From Comamonas odontotermitis (GTDB lineage: Bacteria; Pseudomonadota; Gammaproteobacteria; Burkholderiales; Burkholderiaceae_C): a stretch of 64,000 nt of DNA. A model generated the notes under the pieces. The model had not been told where the DNA came from and ran no database searches. It saw only the letters and a program-made list of their open reading frames with translations. Of the stretch, positions 12,748 through 22,528 are shown piece after piece. Position 1 is the first letter of the stretch; each line of letters begins with the position of its first letter. The stretch lies in NCBI RefSeq assembly GCF_014207855.1, contig NZ_JACHKZ010000013.1:48342-112341 (forward strand). Reading direction: 5' to 3'. A program made the translations under genes and the position numbers.

Positions 12748-12780
12748 AAAAGGCCGCTGCTTCCATTCTGCCGAGCCCCA

Positions 12781-12809
12781 TGATGTGGAATAGCCCCAAA
12801 CCCTATAAT
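12781..12809 (+). promoter_or_regulatory. Probable sigma-70 promoter of alaS
   Basis: A perfect TATAAT at 12804-12809 lies 65 bp before the alaS start. The hexamer 17 bp upstream (TGATGT, 12781-12786) is a poor -35, so strength would rest on the -10. Confidence 0.45.
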
Positions 12810-12874
12810 GAAAGATTCGCGCCCGCAGCGCGGCCAGTGTGGCTGCAAGGCGGGTGCCACCACCGCTGCAAAAC

Positions 12875-15499
12875 ATGAGTACACCCACTTTTTCCGTCGC
12901 GGAAATCCGCAAGACCTTCCTGGACTTCTTCGCATCCAAGGGGCACACCATTGTTCCGTCGAGCCCGCTGGTGCCAGGCAATGATCCCACGCTGATGTTC
13001 ACCAACTCTGGCATGGTGCAGTTCAAGGACGTGTTTTTGGGCACGGACAAGCGCCCCTACAACCGCGCCACCAGCGTACAGACCTGCCTGCGTGCAGGCG
13101 GCAAACACAATGACCTGGAAAACGTGGGCTATACCGCGCGCCACCACACTTTTTTCGAGATGCTGGGCAACTGGTCGTTCGGTGATTACTTCAAGCGCGA
13201 ATCGCTCAAATGGGCCTGGGAACTGTTGACCACGGTCTACAAGCTGCCGCCGGAAAAGCTGCTGGCCACCGTTTACGAAGAAGATGACGAGGCCTATGAC
13301 ATCTGGACCAAGGAAATCGGTCTGCCGCCCGAGCGCGTGATCCGCATTGGCGACAACAAGGGGGGCCGCTACAAGAGCGACAACTTCTGGATGATGGCCG
13401 ACACCGGCCCTTGCGGCCCTTGCTCCGAGATCTTCTATGACCATGGCCCGCATATTGCTGGCGGCCCTCCAGGCTCGCCCGATGAAGACGGCGACCGCTT
13501 CATCGAAATCTGGAACAACGTGTTCATGCAGTTCGACATGGCAGAAGACGGCTCGGTCAAGCCGCTGCCTGCGCCTTGCGTCGATACCGGCATGGGCCTG
13601 GAGCGCCTGGCTGCCATTTTGCAGCACGTGCACAGCAACTACGAGATCGACCTGTTCCAGGCGCTCATCAAGGCTGCAGCCCGCGAAACGCACACTGCCG
13701 ATCTGGACAACCCTTCGCTGAAGGTGATTGCCGACCACATCCGCGCCACGGCCTTTTTGGTGGCCGACGGCGTGATTCCATCGAACGAAGGCCGCGGCTA
13801 TGTGCAGCGCCGCATTGTGCGCCGCGCGATCCGCCATGGCTACAAGCTGGGCCAGAAGACGCCGTTCTTCCACAAGCTGGTCAAGGATCTGGTCGCCGTG
13901 ATGGGCGATGCCTACCCCAAGATCCGCGAGCAGGAAGCGCGCATCACCGATGTGCTGAAGGTGGAAGAAGAGCGTTTCTTCGAGACGCTCGCCAACGGCA
14001 TGGAAATCCTGGACAGCGCGCTGGCCGGTGGCGCCAAGGTGCTGCCTGGTGATGTGGCCTTCAAGCTGCACGACACCTATGGCTTCCCGCTCGACCTGTC
14101 CAACGACGTGGCGCGCGAGCGCGGCGTGACGGTGGATGAAGCAGGCTTCAACGCCGCCATGGAGCAGCAAAAGAACCAAGCCCGCGCTGCAGGCAAGTTC
14201 AAGATGGACCGTGCGCTGGAATACACCGGCGCTGCCAACTCCTTCACCGGCTACGACAAACTCGCCGAATCCGCAAAAATCGTAGCGCTGTATGTTGACG
14301 GCACGAGCGCTGCTGAGCTGAAGGCGGGCCAGAGTGGGGTGGTTGTTCTGGACACGACCCCGTTCTATGCCGAATCTGGCGGCCAGGTCGGAGACCAGGG
14401 CGTGATCGTTGCAGGTGGCAACCGTTTTGCCGTGGAAGACACACTCAAGATCAAGGCCGATGTCTTCGGCCACCATGGCGTGCTCGAATCCGGCAGCCTC
14501 AAGGTGGGCGATGTAGTCGAGGCGCAGGTGAATACCGCCGTGCGTGCTGCCACCATGCGCAACCACTCGGTCACCCACATCATGCACAAGGCCTTGCGCG
14601 AAGTGCTGGGCGACCACGTGCAGCAAAAGGGCAGTCTGGTGAATGCCGAGCGCACCCGCTTTGACTTTGCCCACAACAGCCCGGTCACCGATGCACAGAA
14701 GCGCGAGATCGAAAAGCGCGTGAATGCCGAAATCCTGGCCAACACGGCTACCGATGCGCGTGTGATGGACATTGAGAGCGCGCAGAAGACCGGCGCCATG
14801 ATGCTGTTTGGTGAAAAGTACGGCGAAACCGTGCGCGTGCTCGACATCGGTACCAGCCGCGAACTGTGCGGTGGTACCCACGTGCACCGCACCGGCGACA
14901 TCGGTCTCTTCAAGGTCGTGGCCGAAGGCGGTGTGGCTGCCGGTGTGCGCCGTATCGAAGCCGTGACTGGCGAGAACGCATTGGCCTACCTGCAGTCGCT
15001 TGAATCGACGGTGGACGAAGCGGCAGCAACCTTGAAGGCGCCTGTGGCCGAGCTGAACCACCGCATTGGCGGCGCGCTTGACCAGATCAAGGCGCTGGAG
15101 AAGGAATTGGCCCAGCTCAAGGGCAAGCTCGCTTCCAGCCAGGGTGATGAGTTGGCTGGCCAGGCGGTAGATGTCAAAGGCATCAAGGTGCTGGCTGCCA
15201 CGCTGGAAGGCGCAGACGCCAAGACCCTGCGCGACACCATGGACAAGCTCAAGGACAAGCTGGGCTCTGCTGCCATCGTGCTGGCCGCCGTGGATGGCGA
15301 CAAGGTGCAACTGGCTGCGGGTGTGACCAAGGACAGCATTGGCAAGATCAAGGCCGGCGAGCTGGTGAACTTTGTGGCCCAGCAAGTGGGTGGCAAGGGT
15401 GGCGGCAAGCCTGACATGGCCATGGCAGGCGGCACCGACGCCTCGGCCCTGCCCAAGGCGCTGGCTGGCGTGCAAGCCTGGGTGGCAGAACGCGCCTGA
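12875..15499 (+). CDS. alaS: Alanyl-tRNA synthetase
   Basis: 874 residues, the normal length. The N-terminal class II catalytic domain has the family start [20 protein letters not shown] and motif 2 region [13 protein letters not shown]; the editing domain has the Zn-binding HSVTHIMH and RELCGGTHV motifs that clear mischarged Ser/Gly; a C-terminal DHHA1-like domain follows. It charges tRNA-Ala in the cytoplasm. An in-frame ATG 12 codons upstream is possible, but the family begins at the [15 protein letters not shown] start used here. A strong terminator follows at 15520. Confidence 0.98.
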   Translation: MSTPTFSVAEIRKTFLDFFASKGHTIVPSSPLVPGNDPTLMFTNSGMVQFKDVFLGTDKRPYNRATSVQTCLRAGGKHNDLENVGYTARHHTFFEMLGNWSFGDYFKRESLKWAWELLTTVYKLPPEKLLATVYEEDDEAYDIWTKEIGLPPERVIRIGDNKGGRYKSDNFWMMADTGPCGPCSEIFYDHGPHIAGGPPGSPDEDGDRFIEIWNNVFMQFDMAEDGSVKPLPAPCVDTGMGLERLAAILQHVHSNYEIDLFQALIKAAARETHTADLDNPSLKVIADHIRATAFLVADGVIPSNEGRGYVQRRIVRRAIRHGYKLGQKTPFFHKLVKDLVAVMGDAYPKIREQEARITDVLKVEEERFFETLANGMEILDSALAGGAKVLPGDVAFKLHDTYGFPLDLSNDVARERGVTVDEAGFNAAMEQQKNQARAAGKFKMDRALEYTGAANSFTGYDKLAESAKIVALYVDGTSAAELKAGQSGVVVLDTTPFYAESGGQVGDQGVIVAGGNRFAVEDTLKIKADVFGHHGVLESGSLKVGDVVEAQVNTAVRAATMRNHSVTHIMHKALREVLGDHVQQKGSLVNAERTRFDFAHNSPVTDAQKREIEKRVNAEILANTATDARVMDIESAQKTGAMMLFGEKYGETVRVLDIGTSRELCGGTHVHRTGDIGLFKVVAEGGVAAGVRRIEAVTGENALAYLQSLESTVDEAAATLKAPVAELNHRIGGALDQIKALEKELAQLKGKLASSQGDELAGQAVDVKGIKVLAATLEGADAKTLRDTMDKLKDKLGSAAIVLAAVDGDKVQLAAGVTKDSIGKIKAGELVNFVAQQVGGKGGGKPDMAMAGGTDASALPKALAGVQAWVAERA

Positions 15500-15519
15500 G
15501 TCTGCGGTTTTTCCGCCTG

Positions 15520-15549
15520 AAAACCTCCTGCCCTGCAGGAGGTTTTTTT
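15520..15549 (+). terminator. Rho-independent terminator of alaS
   Basis: Stem AAAACCTCCTGC with complement GCAGGAGGTTTT and a 3-base loop, followed by a T run on the plus strand, 21 bp after the alaS stop codon. Confidence 0.9.
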
Positions 15550-15758
15550 ATGCCCGGGAAGAGGGGCCCCTCACCTCATGCAAGGGCCTTGCATAGGGCT
15601 CAAAAAGCATAGCGGCCCCTGCCCATCCCAAAAGTGGTGGAGCAGAAAACCTTCTCAAATCCCGGGCATGCAATGTGTACGCCCCCCCCCGCGCACTCCA
15701 CTCCGTACGCTCGGTTCTGGGGCAGCGCTGATGGGTATGCGTTCAGAATGTATCGTCT
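15550..15758. other. Intergenic stretch between alaS terminator and lld operators
   Basis: About 210 bp with no gene that I can support. It contains a run of nine C (near 15677) and a short palindrome GCAAGGGCCTTGC. Nothing else stands out. Confidence 0.5.
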
Positions 15759-15759
15759 A

Positions 15760-15774
15760 ATTGGTATTACCAAT
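15760..15774. promoter_or_regulatory. LldR-type operator O1
   Basis: Perfect palindrome ATTGGT-ATT-ACCAAT. It fits the TGGTnnnACCA pattern bound by FadR/GntR-family regulators such as PdhR and LldR. Located upstream of the lldP promoter; a second copy lies 95 bp downstream. Confidence 0.8.
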
Positions 15775-15824
15775 AAATTATGAATTAAAGGGTAAACCCT
15801 GTTAGTTTGAAATTTTTTGGTTCA

Positions 15825-15830
15825 TATAAT
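15825..15830 (+). promoter_or_regulatory. Probable -10 element of the lldPRD promoter
   Basis: TATAAT within a very AT-rich stretch between the two LldR-type operators; TTAGTT 17 bp upstream could serve as -35. Its position between operators suits repression by looping. Confidence 0.55.
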
Positions 15831-15854
15831 CCATTTTTCTTTCAATTGAATGTT

Positions 15855-15869
15855 ATTGGTAATACCAAT
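15855..15869. promoter_or_regulatory. LldR-type operator O2
   Basis: Perfect palindrome ATTGGT-AAT-ACCAAT, same core as O1 with a different 3-bp centre. Centre-to-centre distance to O1 is 95 bp, close to nine helical turns. Confidence 0.8.
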
Positions 15870-15996
15870 TGAGGAATGAATCAGCGGTACTCCTGTGGCT
15901 GGCGCCGGGGGCGTACTGCCTATAGAACCTTTAGAAGAGTGCACGAGCTCCGGCCAAGTGAAGGGGTGGGCCCGCGCACATCAGGAGATGGAAACA

Positions 15997-17676
15997 ATGC
16001 AAGAAATCTGGTCGCAGAACTACGACCCTGCGGGCAATATCTGGGTGTCCGCGCTGGTGGCGCTGATACCCATCATCTTTTTCTTCATCGCACTGACGAA
16101 GCTGCGCCTCAAGGGCTACGTGGCGGGAACCATCACAGTGGTGCTGGCCCTCGCGGTGGCATTGCTGTTCTACAGGATGCCTGTGGTCAACGCCCTGGCG
16201 TCGGGGGTCTATGGCTTCTTCTACGGTCTGTGGCCCATTGCCTGGATCATTGTGGCAGCCGTGTTTCTGTACAAGGTGTCGGTCAAGACCGGGCAGTTCG
16301 ACATCATCCGCGCCTCGATCTTGTCGGTGACCGAAGACCAGCGCCTGCAGCTCATTCTGGTGGGCTTCTGTTTTGGCGCCTTTCTGGAGGGCGCTGCCGG
16401 CTTTGGTGCTCCTGTGGCGATCACGGCGGCGCTGCTGGTGGGCCTGGGCTTCAAGCCGCTGTATGCCGCTGGCCTGTGCTTGATCGGCAATACCGCTCCG
16501 GTTGCCTTTGGCGCCATGGGCATTCCCATCATCGTGGCAGGGCAGGTGTCGGGTGTGGATGCCATGGCCATCAGCCAGATGGCCGGGCGCCAGTTGCCAT
16601 TCATGACCATCATCGTGCTGTTCTGGCTGATGGCCATCATGGACGGCTGGCGCGGCATCAAGGAAACCTGGCCCGCCGTGCTGGTCGGGGGCGGCAGCTT
16701 CGCATTGGGCCAGTTTCTCACTGCCAACTACATCGGGCCGGAACTGCCGGACATCACCTCGGCCATTCTGGCGCTGGTGGTGCTCACCGCCTTCCTCCGG
16801 TTCTGGCAACCCAAGCGCATCTTCCGCTTTGCGCCGGAACCAGGTGCAGCCGCCGAGGCTGATGTGAAGCCGACAGCATCCGTACCGACCACGTTGACCG
16901 CGGGTATGGTACTCAAGGCCTGGTCGCCTTTCATCATCCTCACGGCAATGGTCACCGTCTGGAGCATCAAGCCCTTCAAGGCTTTGTTTGCCCAGGGCTC
17001 TGCATTGGCAGGCACGGTGCTGAACCTTCCTGTGCCGCTGCTGCACAATGTCGTGCAGAAGGTGCCGCCCGTGGTGGCAGCCTCCAGCCCTTATGGCGCG
17101 GTGTATTCCTTCAATTGGCTCTCGGCCACCGGTACGGCCATTCTGATTGCTGCCGTGCTGAGCATTCTGTTCCTGCGCCTCAAGCCTTCCGTAGCCGCCA
17201 AAACCCTGGCGGAGACCTTCAAGGAGCTGGCCCTGCCCATCTATTCCATCGGCATGGTGCTGGCCTTTGCATTCATCGCCAACTATTCGGGCCTGTCCAC
17301 CACCCTGGCCCTGGCGCTGGCGCATACCGGCAAGGCCTTTGCGTTCTTCTCGCCCTTCCTGGGGTGGCTGGGCGTGTTCCTGACGGGCTCGGATACGTCG
17401 GCCAATGCCTTGTTCGGCGCGCTGCAGGCCACCACGGCTGCGCAACTGGGTTTGCCGGAAGTGCTGGCGGTCACTGCCAATACCACGGGTGGCGTGACGG
17501 GCAAGATGATCTCGCCCCAGTCCATCGCCATTGCCTGCGCCGCGGTGGGGCTGGCGGGTCGGGAGTCTGATCTGTTCCGTTTCACCGTCAAGCACAGCCT
17601 GGCGTTTCTGGTCATCATCGGAATCATCTGCACGTTGCAGGCGTATGTATTCCCTGGGATGATTCCCCATCCTTAA
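15997..17676 (+). CDS. lldP: L-lactate permease
   Basis: About 559 residues, an inner-membrane LctP-family lactate:proton symporter with some 13-14 hydrophobic segments. Typical conserved parts are [35 protein letters not shown] and, near the C-terminus, [14 protein letters not shown] and [20 protein letters not shown]. The ATG at 15997 stands 9 bp behind AGGAG; another ATG at 15988 abuts that site too closely. First gene of lldP-lldR-lldD, preceded by two LldR-type operators, so uptake is expected to be induced by lactate. Confidence 0.96.
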   Translation: MQEIWSQNYDPAGNIWVSALVALIPIIFFFIALTKLRLKGYVAGTITVVLALAVALLFYRMPVVNALASGVYGFFYGLWPIAWIIVAAVFLYKVSVKTGQFDIIRASILSVTEDQRLQLILVGFCFGAFLEGAAGFGAPVAITAALLVGLGFKPLYAAGLCLIGNTAPVAFGAMGIPIIVAGQVSGVDAMAISQMAGRQLPFMTIIVLFWLMAIMDGWRGIKETWPAVLVGGGSFALGQFLTANYIGPELPDITSAILALVVLTAFLRFWQPKRIFRFAPEPGAAAEADVKPTASVPTTLTAGMVLKAWSPFIILTAMVTVWSIKPFKALFAQGSALAGTVLNLPVPLLHNVVQKVPPVVAASSPYGAVYSFNWLSATGTAILIAAVLSILFLRLKPSVAAKTLAETFKELALPIYSIGMVLAFAFIANYSGLSTTLALALAHTGKAFAFFSPFLGWLGVFLTGSDTSANALFGALQATTAAQLGLPEVLAVTANTTGGVTGKMISPQSIAIACAAVGLAGRESDLFRFTVKHSLAFLVIIGIICTLQAYVFPGMIPHP

Positions 17677-17691
17677 CTTTTCTGAAAGCCG

Positions 17692-18462
17692 ATGCCTGCC
17701 TTGCGACTGTCCGACCGTGTTGCCCAGCAGGTGCTGGATCTGATCCAGTCCACCTCGCTGCAGCCGGGCTCCAAGCTGCCGACCGAGCGCGTTCTGGCTG
17801 AGCAGCTGGGTGTTTCGCGCACGGCGCTGCGCGAAGCGATCCAGAAGCTTGGCAGCCGGGGCGTGCTGGAGAGCCGGGTGGGTGCGGGCACGTTTGTCCT
17901 GGCACCCGTGCAGCAGTGGCATGAGCAGGCTATTGCGCCGCTGGTGCCGCTGATGCGCGACGACCCGCAGTACCGCTACGACGTGCTGGAAGCGCGGCAG
18001 ATGATCGAAATTGGCAGCGCATGGCACGCCGCGCAGCGTGCGACGGAGAAGGACAAGGATCACATCCGCCGCTGTTTCGACGAGATGCTGCGCCATCAGC
18101 AAAGCCAGGATGCCGCCAACTCGGCACGGGCCGATGCGCAGTTCCATCTGGCGATTGCAGAGGCTTCGCACAATGTGGTGGTGGTGCAGGTGATGCGCAG
18201 CCTGTTTGAGATGGTGCTGGGCACCGTGGCCCAGAACCGCCGCGTGATGTTCGTGCACGACGACCCCAAGGTGCTGGAGCGCCTGACCCTGCAGCACCAC
18301 GATCTGATGCAGGCGGTCATCAGTGGAGAGCCCGAGCAGGCCAGAGCCATCATCGGCGAGCACCTCGCCTACGTTCACGAAAAACTAACCCAGGCCGATG
18401 CCGATGCCGCGCGCGTGCAGCGGCAAGGCCGGCTCACCACGACAGGATTGACATTCTCATGA
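17692..18462 (+). CDS. lldR: FadR/GntR-family regulator of the lactate operon
   Basis: 256 residues: an N-terminal winged helix (about 5-75) with [25 protein letters not shown] and a C-terminal FCD ligand domain (about 95-235) with the metal/ligand helix segment [17 protein letters not shown]. Family members act as lactate-responsive repressors. The gene lies between lldP and lldD and overlaps lldD by an ATGA junction, matching the E. coli lldPRD order. It most likely binds the two ATTGGTnnnACCAAT sites upstream of lldP. Confidence 0.95.
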   Translation: MPALRLSDRVAQQVLDLIQSTSLQPGSKLPTERVLAEQLGVSRTALREAIQKLGSRGVLESRVGAGTFVLAPVQQWHEQAIAPLVPLMRDDPQYRYDVLEARQMIEIGSAWHAAQRATEKDKDHIRRCFDEMLRHQQSQDAANSARADAQFHLAIAEASHNVVVVQVMRSLFEMVLGTVAQNRRVMFVHDDPKVLERLTLQHHDLMQAVISGEPEQARAIIGEHLAYVHEKLTQADADAARVQRQGRLTTTGLTFS

Positions 18463-19598
18463 TCATCTCCTCCACCACGGATTACCGCGCGGCTGCGCAA
18501 AAGCGCCTGCCGCCGTTTCTGTTTCACTACCTTGACGGCGGCGCCTATGCCGAGAAGACGCTCGCCCGCAATGTGGGCGACCTGGCCGATGTGGCGCTGC
18601 GCCAGCGCGTGCTCAAGGACATGAGCCAGCTCGACACCAGCATCGAGCTGTTTGGCGAGAAATTCTCCATTCCAGTGGCACTGGCGCCCGTGGGCCTGAC
18701 CGGCATGTTTGCCCGGCGCGGCGAAGTGCAGGCCGCCCAGGCTGCCGACAGGAAGGGTATTCCCTTCACCATGTCGAGTGTCTCCGTCTGCCCGATCGAG
18801 GAGGTAGCCCCGAAGCTGGGCCGCCCGATGTGGTTTCAGCTCTATGTGCTCAAGGACCGGGGTTTCATGAAGAACGCGCTGGAGCGTGCGCAGGCGGCTG
18901 GCGTCTCCACCCTGGTGTTTACCGTGGACATGCCGGTGCCTGGCGCACGTTACCGCGATGCACATTCGGGCATGAGCGGGCCCAACGCGGCCATGCGCCG
19001 CTACCTGCAGGCGATCACGCACCCGCAGTGGGCGCTGGATGTGGGTCTGCTGGGCCGCCCGCACACGCTGGGCAATATCTCCACCTACAAGGGCCAGAAC
19101 GTCAGCCTGGAAGACTACATGGGTTACCTGGGGGCCAATTTCGACCCGTCGATTTCATGGAGCGATCTGGAGTGGATCCGTGATTTCTGGAAAGGGCCGA
19201 TGCTCATCAAAGGCATCCTCGACCCGGAGGATGCCAAGGACGCGGTGCGTTTCGGTGCCGACGGCATCATCGTCTCCAACCATGGCGGCCGACAGCTCGA
19301 CGGGGTCCTCTCATCGGCCCGCGCGCTGCCAGCCATTGCCGATGCGGTCAAGGGACAGATCAAGATTCTGGCCGATTCGGGAATCCGCAACGGGCTGGAT
19401 ATCGTGCGTCTGCTGGCCCTGGGCGCCGACTGCACGATGATCGGCCGCGCCTTTGTGTACGCGCTGGCCGCCGACGGCGAGGCGGGCGTGACCCATTTGC
19501 TGAATCTGCTCGAGAAGGAAATGCGCGTGGCCATGACGCTCACCAGTGTCAAGAACGTGGCTGAAATCACCGGCGATCTGCTGGTGCGCGACGCCTGA
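18459..19598 (+). CDS. lldD: L-lactate dehydrogenase, FMN-dependent, respiratory
   Basis: A 379-residue member of the FMN-dependent 2-hydroxyacid oxidase/dehydrogenase family. The catalytic His275 and substrate Arg278 are in [10 protein letters not shown], and the N-terminal segment [17 protein letters not shown] and the FMN-phosphate region [19 protein letters not shown] are typical. It oxidises L-lactate to pyruvate and passes electrons to quinone at the inner membrane. Translation is coupled to lldR by a 4-bp overlap. Sequence cannot exclude another 2-hydroxyacid as substrate, but the operon fixes lactate. Confidence 0.96.
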   Translation: MIISSTTDYRAAAQKRLPPFLFHYLDGGAYAEKTLARNVGDLADVALRQRVLKDMSQLDTSIELFGEKFSIPVALAPVGLTGMFARRGEVQAAQAADRKGIPFTMSSVSVCPIEEVAPKLGRPMWFQLYVLKDRGFMKNALERAQAAGVSTLVFTVDMPVPGARYRDAHSGMSGPNAAMRRYLQAITHPQWALDVGLLGRPHTLGNISTYKGQNVSLEDYMGYLGANFDPSISWSDLEWIRDFWKGPMLIKGILDPEDAKDAVRFGADGIIVSNHGGRQLDGVLSSARALPAIADAVKGQIKILADSGIRNGLDIVRLLALGADCTMIGRAFVYALAADGEAGVTHLLNLLEKEMRVAMTLTSVKNVAEITGDLLVRDA

Positions 19599-19836
19599 AT
19601 ACCGCTTGTAGCTGAACATGGCGGCCATCGTTGAAGCTCCAAATCATGGAGAAAGGCCTTTGTAACAGGCGCTAACAGCTGCTGAAAAGTGAGTGATTTG
19701 CTTGATTACACTAGCGACGTCTGAAAGCCGAGCTATGTACGATCGACTATCGGCCCGCGCTGACAAAACCGGTGCTGTGCCTGCGCTAGCCTGTGCATCA
19801 CCGGAATACACCACACATTTCAAGAGAGGAGAGTCC

Positions 19837-20559
19837 ATGATTCATCAACGCATTCTGGCGGGCCTTGCCCTGGCCCTGCTGACGCTGGCGCCCGCAGCAC
19901 AAGCACAATACGGCCGCAATGACGAGGTGACCTGCGAAAGCCAGGACGGCCGCACGCGGGAGTGCCGCACGCCATTCCGCAATCCGGTGGTGAGCGAGAC
20001 CCTCTCCAGCGCCCCATGCATCGAAGGACGTACCTGGGGCAATGGAGGCGGAGGCAGAATCTGGGTGACCGATGGCTGCCGTGCGCGCTTTGTCGATGGG
20101 CGCGGCGGCTGGCAGCCTCAGCCGCCCATGGGAGGCCAGGGAACAGTGCGCTGCGAAAGCCAGGATGGGCGCACGCGTGAATGCGCGGTGCCCCGTGGCG
20201 CGCGCATGGAAATCGCCCGCCAGCTGTCCGACACGCGCTGCGTCGAAGGCCGCAATTGGGGTGTGCGCGGTGGCAGCCTATGGGTGACGGATGGATGTCG
20301 CGCGGAATTCGTCGTAGCAGGCGGCTATGGACAGGGTGGTTATGGGCAGGGCGGTGGCTATGACTCTGGCCGCGATATCACCTGCGAAAGCAACGACCGC
20401 CGCGACAACAGCTGCAGCTGGAACGCCCGTTGGGGCCGCCCGCAACTGCTGGAGCAGCTCTCCGATGATGCCTGCCGCGAAGGCTACACCTGGGGTTACG
20501 ACAGCCGGGCTGGCCGTATCTGGGTGACGCGCGGTTGCCGAGGGCGCTTTGGCCGCTGA
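19837..20559 (+). CDS. DUF3011-family secreted protein with three tandem repeats
   Basis: 240 residues with a Sec signal peptide cleaved near AQA (residue 23) and three copies of one module at about 33-85, 106-158 and 183-238. Each copy has four Cys at similar spacing (33/43/61/81; 106/116/135/154; 183/193/213/234) and ends with a GRIWVT.GCR.RF-like sequence, so each probably folds with two disulfides in the periplasm or outside. A Gly/Tyr/Gln-rich linker precedes the third. This matches DUF3011; no function is known to me. ATG at 19837 follows AGAGAGGAGAG; the longer frame from 19693 adds a non-family extension. Confidence 0.85.
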   Translation: MIHQRILAGLALALLTLAPAAQAQYGRNDEVTCESQDGRTRECRTPFRNPVVSETLSSAPCIEGRTWGNGGGGRIWVTDGCRARFVDGRGGWQPQPPMGGQGTVRCESQDGRTRECAVPRGARMEIARQLSDTRCVEGRNWGVRGGSLWVTDGCRAEFVVAGGYGQGGYGQGGGYDSGRDITCESNDRRDNSCSWNARWGRPQLLEQLSDDACREGYTWGYDSRAGRIWVTRGCRGRFGR

Positions 20560-20571
20560 GCGCGGGAATGC

Positions 20572-20597
20572 AAAAGGCGGCTTTCGGGCCGCTTTTT
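20572..20597 (+). terminator. Terminator after the DUF3011 gene
   Basis: AAAAGGCGGC and GCCGCTTTTTT form a GC-rich stem around TTTCGG, followed by a T run, 12 bp after the stop codon. Confidence 0.85.
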
Positions 20598-20820
20598 TGT
20601 GGCCTTTTGCTACAAAATGAGGAGTTGACGCGCTTATTAGGCGCGCGCTACCGGCTGACTCTCTCCAATCCTGCATGTCTCCCTGTCCTTGCATGGATGC
20701 AAGCTGGTGGAGGTGGTGGGGTGTGGGCGCACTGAAGTGCTGGATCCAAAGGGAGATGACCCGAAGCGGCTTGTCCCCTTCCTGCGCCCGGCATCGCCGC
20801 TGCAGGGATAATGGCGGCCT

Positions 20821-21573
20821 ATGTCATCCCCCAAAGTCTTGTTCGGCTTCCATGCCGTGGGCGTGCGCATGAAGACTGCGCCCAAATCCATCATTGAAGT
20901 CTATTTCGAGTCCACGCGCCGCGATGCACGCATGCGCCAGTTCATCGAACGTGCCAAGGAAGCGGGGGTACGCCTGATCGAGGCAGATGCCGTGCGCATT
21001 GCCAAGCTGGCAGGTAGCCACGGACACCAGGGGGTGGCCGCGCGCGTCGAGGAAATCAAGGACACCCGCACGCTTGATGAATTGCTGGACGATCTGGAAG
21101 AAGCAGGCGTGGCATCGCCCCTGCTGCTGGTGCTCGATGGCGTGACCGATCCGCACAACCTGGGCGCCTGCCTGCGTGTGGCCGATGGCGCCGGCGCGCA
21201 TGCCGTGATTGCCCCCAAGGACCATGCGGTCGGCATCAATGCCACCGTGGCCAAGGTGGCCAGCGGAGCGGCAGAGACCGTTCCTTATTTCATGGTGACG
21301 AACCTGGCGCGCACCCTCAAGGAGTTGAAGGAGCGCAACGTCTGGATCATCGGAACCAGCGACGACGCACCCAAGACCTTGTACCAGGTCGATCTGAAGG
21401 GCCCCGTGGCCCTGGTATTGGGCGCCGAAGGCGATGGCATGCGCCAGTTGACGCGCAAGACCTGTGACGAGCTGATCGGCATTCCGATGATGGGTGCGGT
21501 ATCGAGCCTGAATGTGTCGGTAGCCAGCGGCGTGTGCCTGTACGAAGCGCTACGCCAGCGCGGCGGTCAGTAA
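20821..21573 (+). CDS. rlmB: 23S rRNA (guanosine-2'-O-)-methyltransferase RlmB
   Basis: 250 residues of the SPOUT/TrmH class. An N-terminal substrate-binding domain (about 5-80) is followed by the knotted methyltransferase domain with the three motifs [31 protein letters not shown] and [20 protein letters not shown]. RlmB methylates the ribose of G2251 of 23S rRNA in the peptidyl-transferase centre using SAM. It is monocistronic here, with no strong ribosome site before the ATG. Confidence 0.95.
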   Translation: MSSPKVLFGFHAVGVRMKTAPKSIIEVYFESTRRDARMRQFIERAKEAGVRLIEADAVRIAKLAGSHGHQGVAARVEEIKDTRTLDELLDDLEEAGVASPLLLVLDGVTDPHNLGACLRVADGAGAHAVIAPKDHAVGINATVAKVASGAAETVPYFMVTNLARTLKELKERNVWIIGTSDDAPKTLYQVDLKGPVALVLGAEGDGMRQLTRKTCDELIGIPMMGAVSSLNVSVASGVCLYEALRQRGGQ

Positions 21574-21602
21574 CTCCAGCCGTTTGTCCGCCTGCCCGCT
21601 TT

Positions 21603-21971
21603 TCAGCGGGGCGCATCCATTTGCACAATGGGTGCAAAGCCGCCAAAGAACATGCGTTTGGCATCAAACGGCATGTTCTCGGGCGTCACCTCTGCCAGTC
21701 GCGGATCGGCCATTACGGCGGCGTTGATCCGGTCGCGTTCTGCACGCGATGTGTAGACGATCCACGAGAAGCAGGCCACTTCGTCGTCTTTGAGCAGAAC
21801 GGCTTTGGCAAACGAAGTGATTTCGCCGGGCGGCACATCGTCGCCCACGCATTCCCAGTATTGCAGGGCACCATGCTCCAGCCAGACACGGCCTGCCTTT
21901 TCGGCAAGGGCCCGGTAAGCATCCAGGTTGGCGCGGGGCACGGGTAGAACAAATCCATCAACGTAGGGCAT
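21603..21971 (-). CDS. DUF1428 family protein
   Basis: 122 residues matching DUF1428: MPYVDGFVLPVP at the start, FAKAVLLKDDEVACFSWIVY in the middle and NMPFDAKRMFFGGF near the end. The family has a dimeric alpha/beta-barrel (EthD/YciI-like) fold; its reaction is unknown. Last gene of the eight-gene minus-strand group that starts at 26679, 32 bp after the AHSA1 gene. Confidence 0.9.
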   Translation of the reverse strand: MPYVDGFVLPVPRANLDAYRALAEKAGRVWLEHGALQYWECVGDDVPPGEITSFAKAVLLKDDEVACFSWIVYTSRAERDRINAAVMADPRLAEVTPENMPFDAKRMFFGGFAPIVQMDAPR

Positions 21972-22003
21972 GGTGGTCTCCTGTCTATTTGCTGCGCTTG
22001 AAA

Positions 22004-22483
22004 TTACAGCGTGGCAGCCAGCGCGGCCAACTGGTCGGCGCAGATGCCCCAGCCGGTGTGAAAGCCCATGGCTTCGTGCTGCTTGCGGGTCTCTTCGGTC
22101 CAGTGGCGGGCAATGGCGGTATAGCGGGTCTGGCGCCCGCCTTCGCCCTCGGGCTCGAAGGTGACGATGGCGGTCATGAATGGCTTTTCGGTGGGCACCC
22201 AGCCGGCGGTGTAGGCATCGGTGAACACCAGTTTGCGCTCGGGAACGACTTCCAGGTACACCCCGGCGTTGGGGTACTCCTTGCCTTCCGGGTCGCGCAT
22301 GACCACCAGGCTGCCGCCACCTGGGCGAAGGTCAAGATCGACCCGTGCAATGGTCCATGGCTTGGGAACAAACCATTGCTTCATCAGTTCCGGGTCGGTC
22401 CAGCAGCGGTACAGCGTGGCAGCAGGGGCGTCGATCAGGCGCGTCAGAACCAGATCTTGGGGATGTGAGGTGGATGTAGACAT
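22004..22483 (-). CDS. SRPBCC/AHSA1-family protein (first)
   Basis: 159 residues with the START/Bet v1-like fold of the AHSA1 (Aha1 C-terminal-like) family: LTRLIDAPAATLYRCWTDPELMKQWF at the start and the closing TGWGICADQLAALAATL helix. Such proteins have a hydrophobic ligand cavity; many occur next to regulators and VOC/DUF1428 genes. The ATG at 22483 follows AAGGAAA; an upstream ATG at 22528 would add 15 residues and nearly abut the MFS gene. Ligand unknown. Confidence 0.88.
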   Translation of the reverse strand: MSTSTSHPQDLVLTRLIDAPAATLYRCWTDPELMKQWFVPKPWTIARVDLDLRPGGGSLVVMRDPEGKEYPNAGVYLEVVPERKLVFTDAYTAGWVPTEKPFMTAIVTFEPEGEGGRQTRYTAIARHWTEETRKQHEAMGFHTGWGICADQLAALAATL

Positions 22484-22528
22484 CAGAGGTTTCCTTGTTG
22501 CAGAGTGATGGATGGAGGGGTGGTTCAT

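Larger units (their letters stand above)
12516..12874. other. Intergenic region upstream of alaS
   Basis: 359 bp without a credible gene. It holds an imperfect inverted-repeat element (12587-12747, listed separately) and the likely alaS promoter. Short frames here have no ribosome site and no protein-like composition. Confidence 0.6.

Noticed and set aside
12803..15475. 890-codon open frame antisense to alaS
   Set aside because: Same effect of GC-rich third codon positions; alaS motifs are all on the plus strand.
15931..18378. 815-codon open frame antisense to lldP and lldR
   Set aside because: His/Gln/Arg-rich shadow sequence without domains; crosses two real genes.
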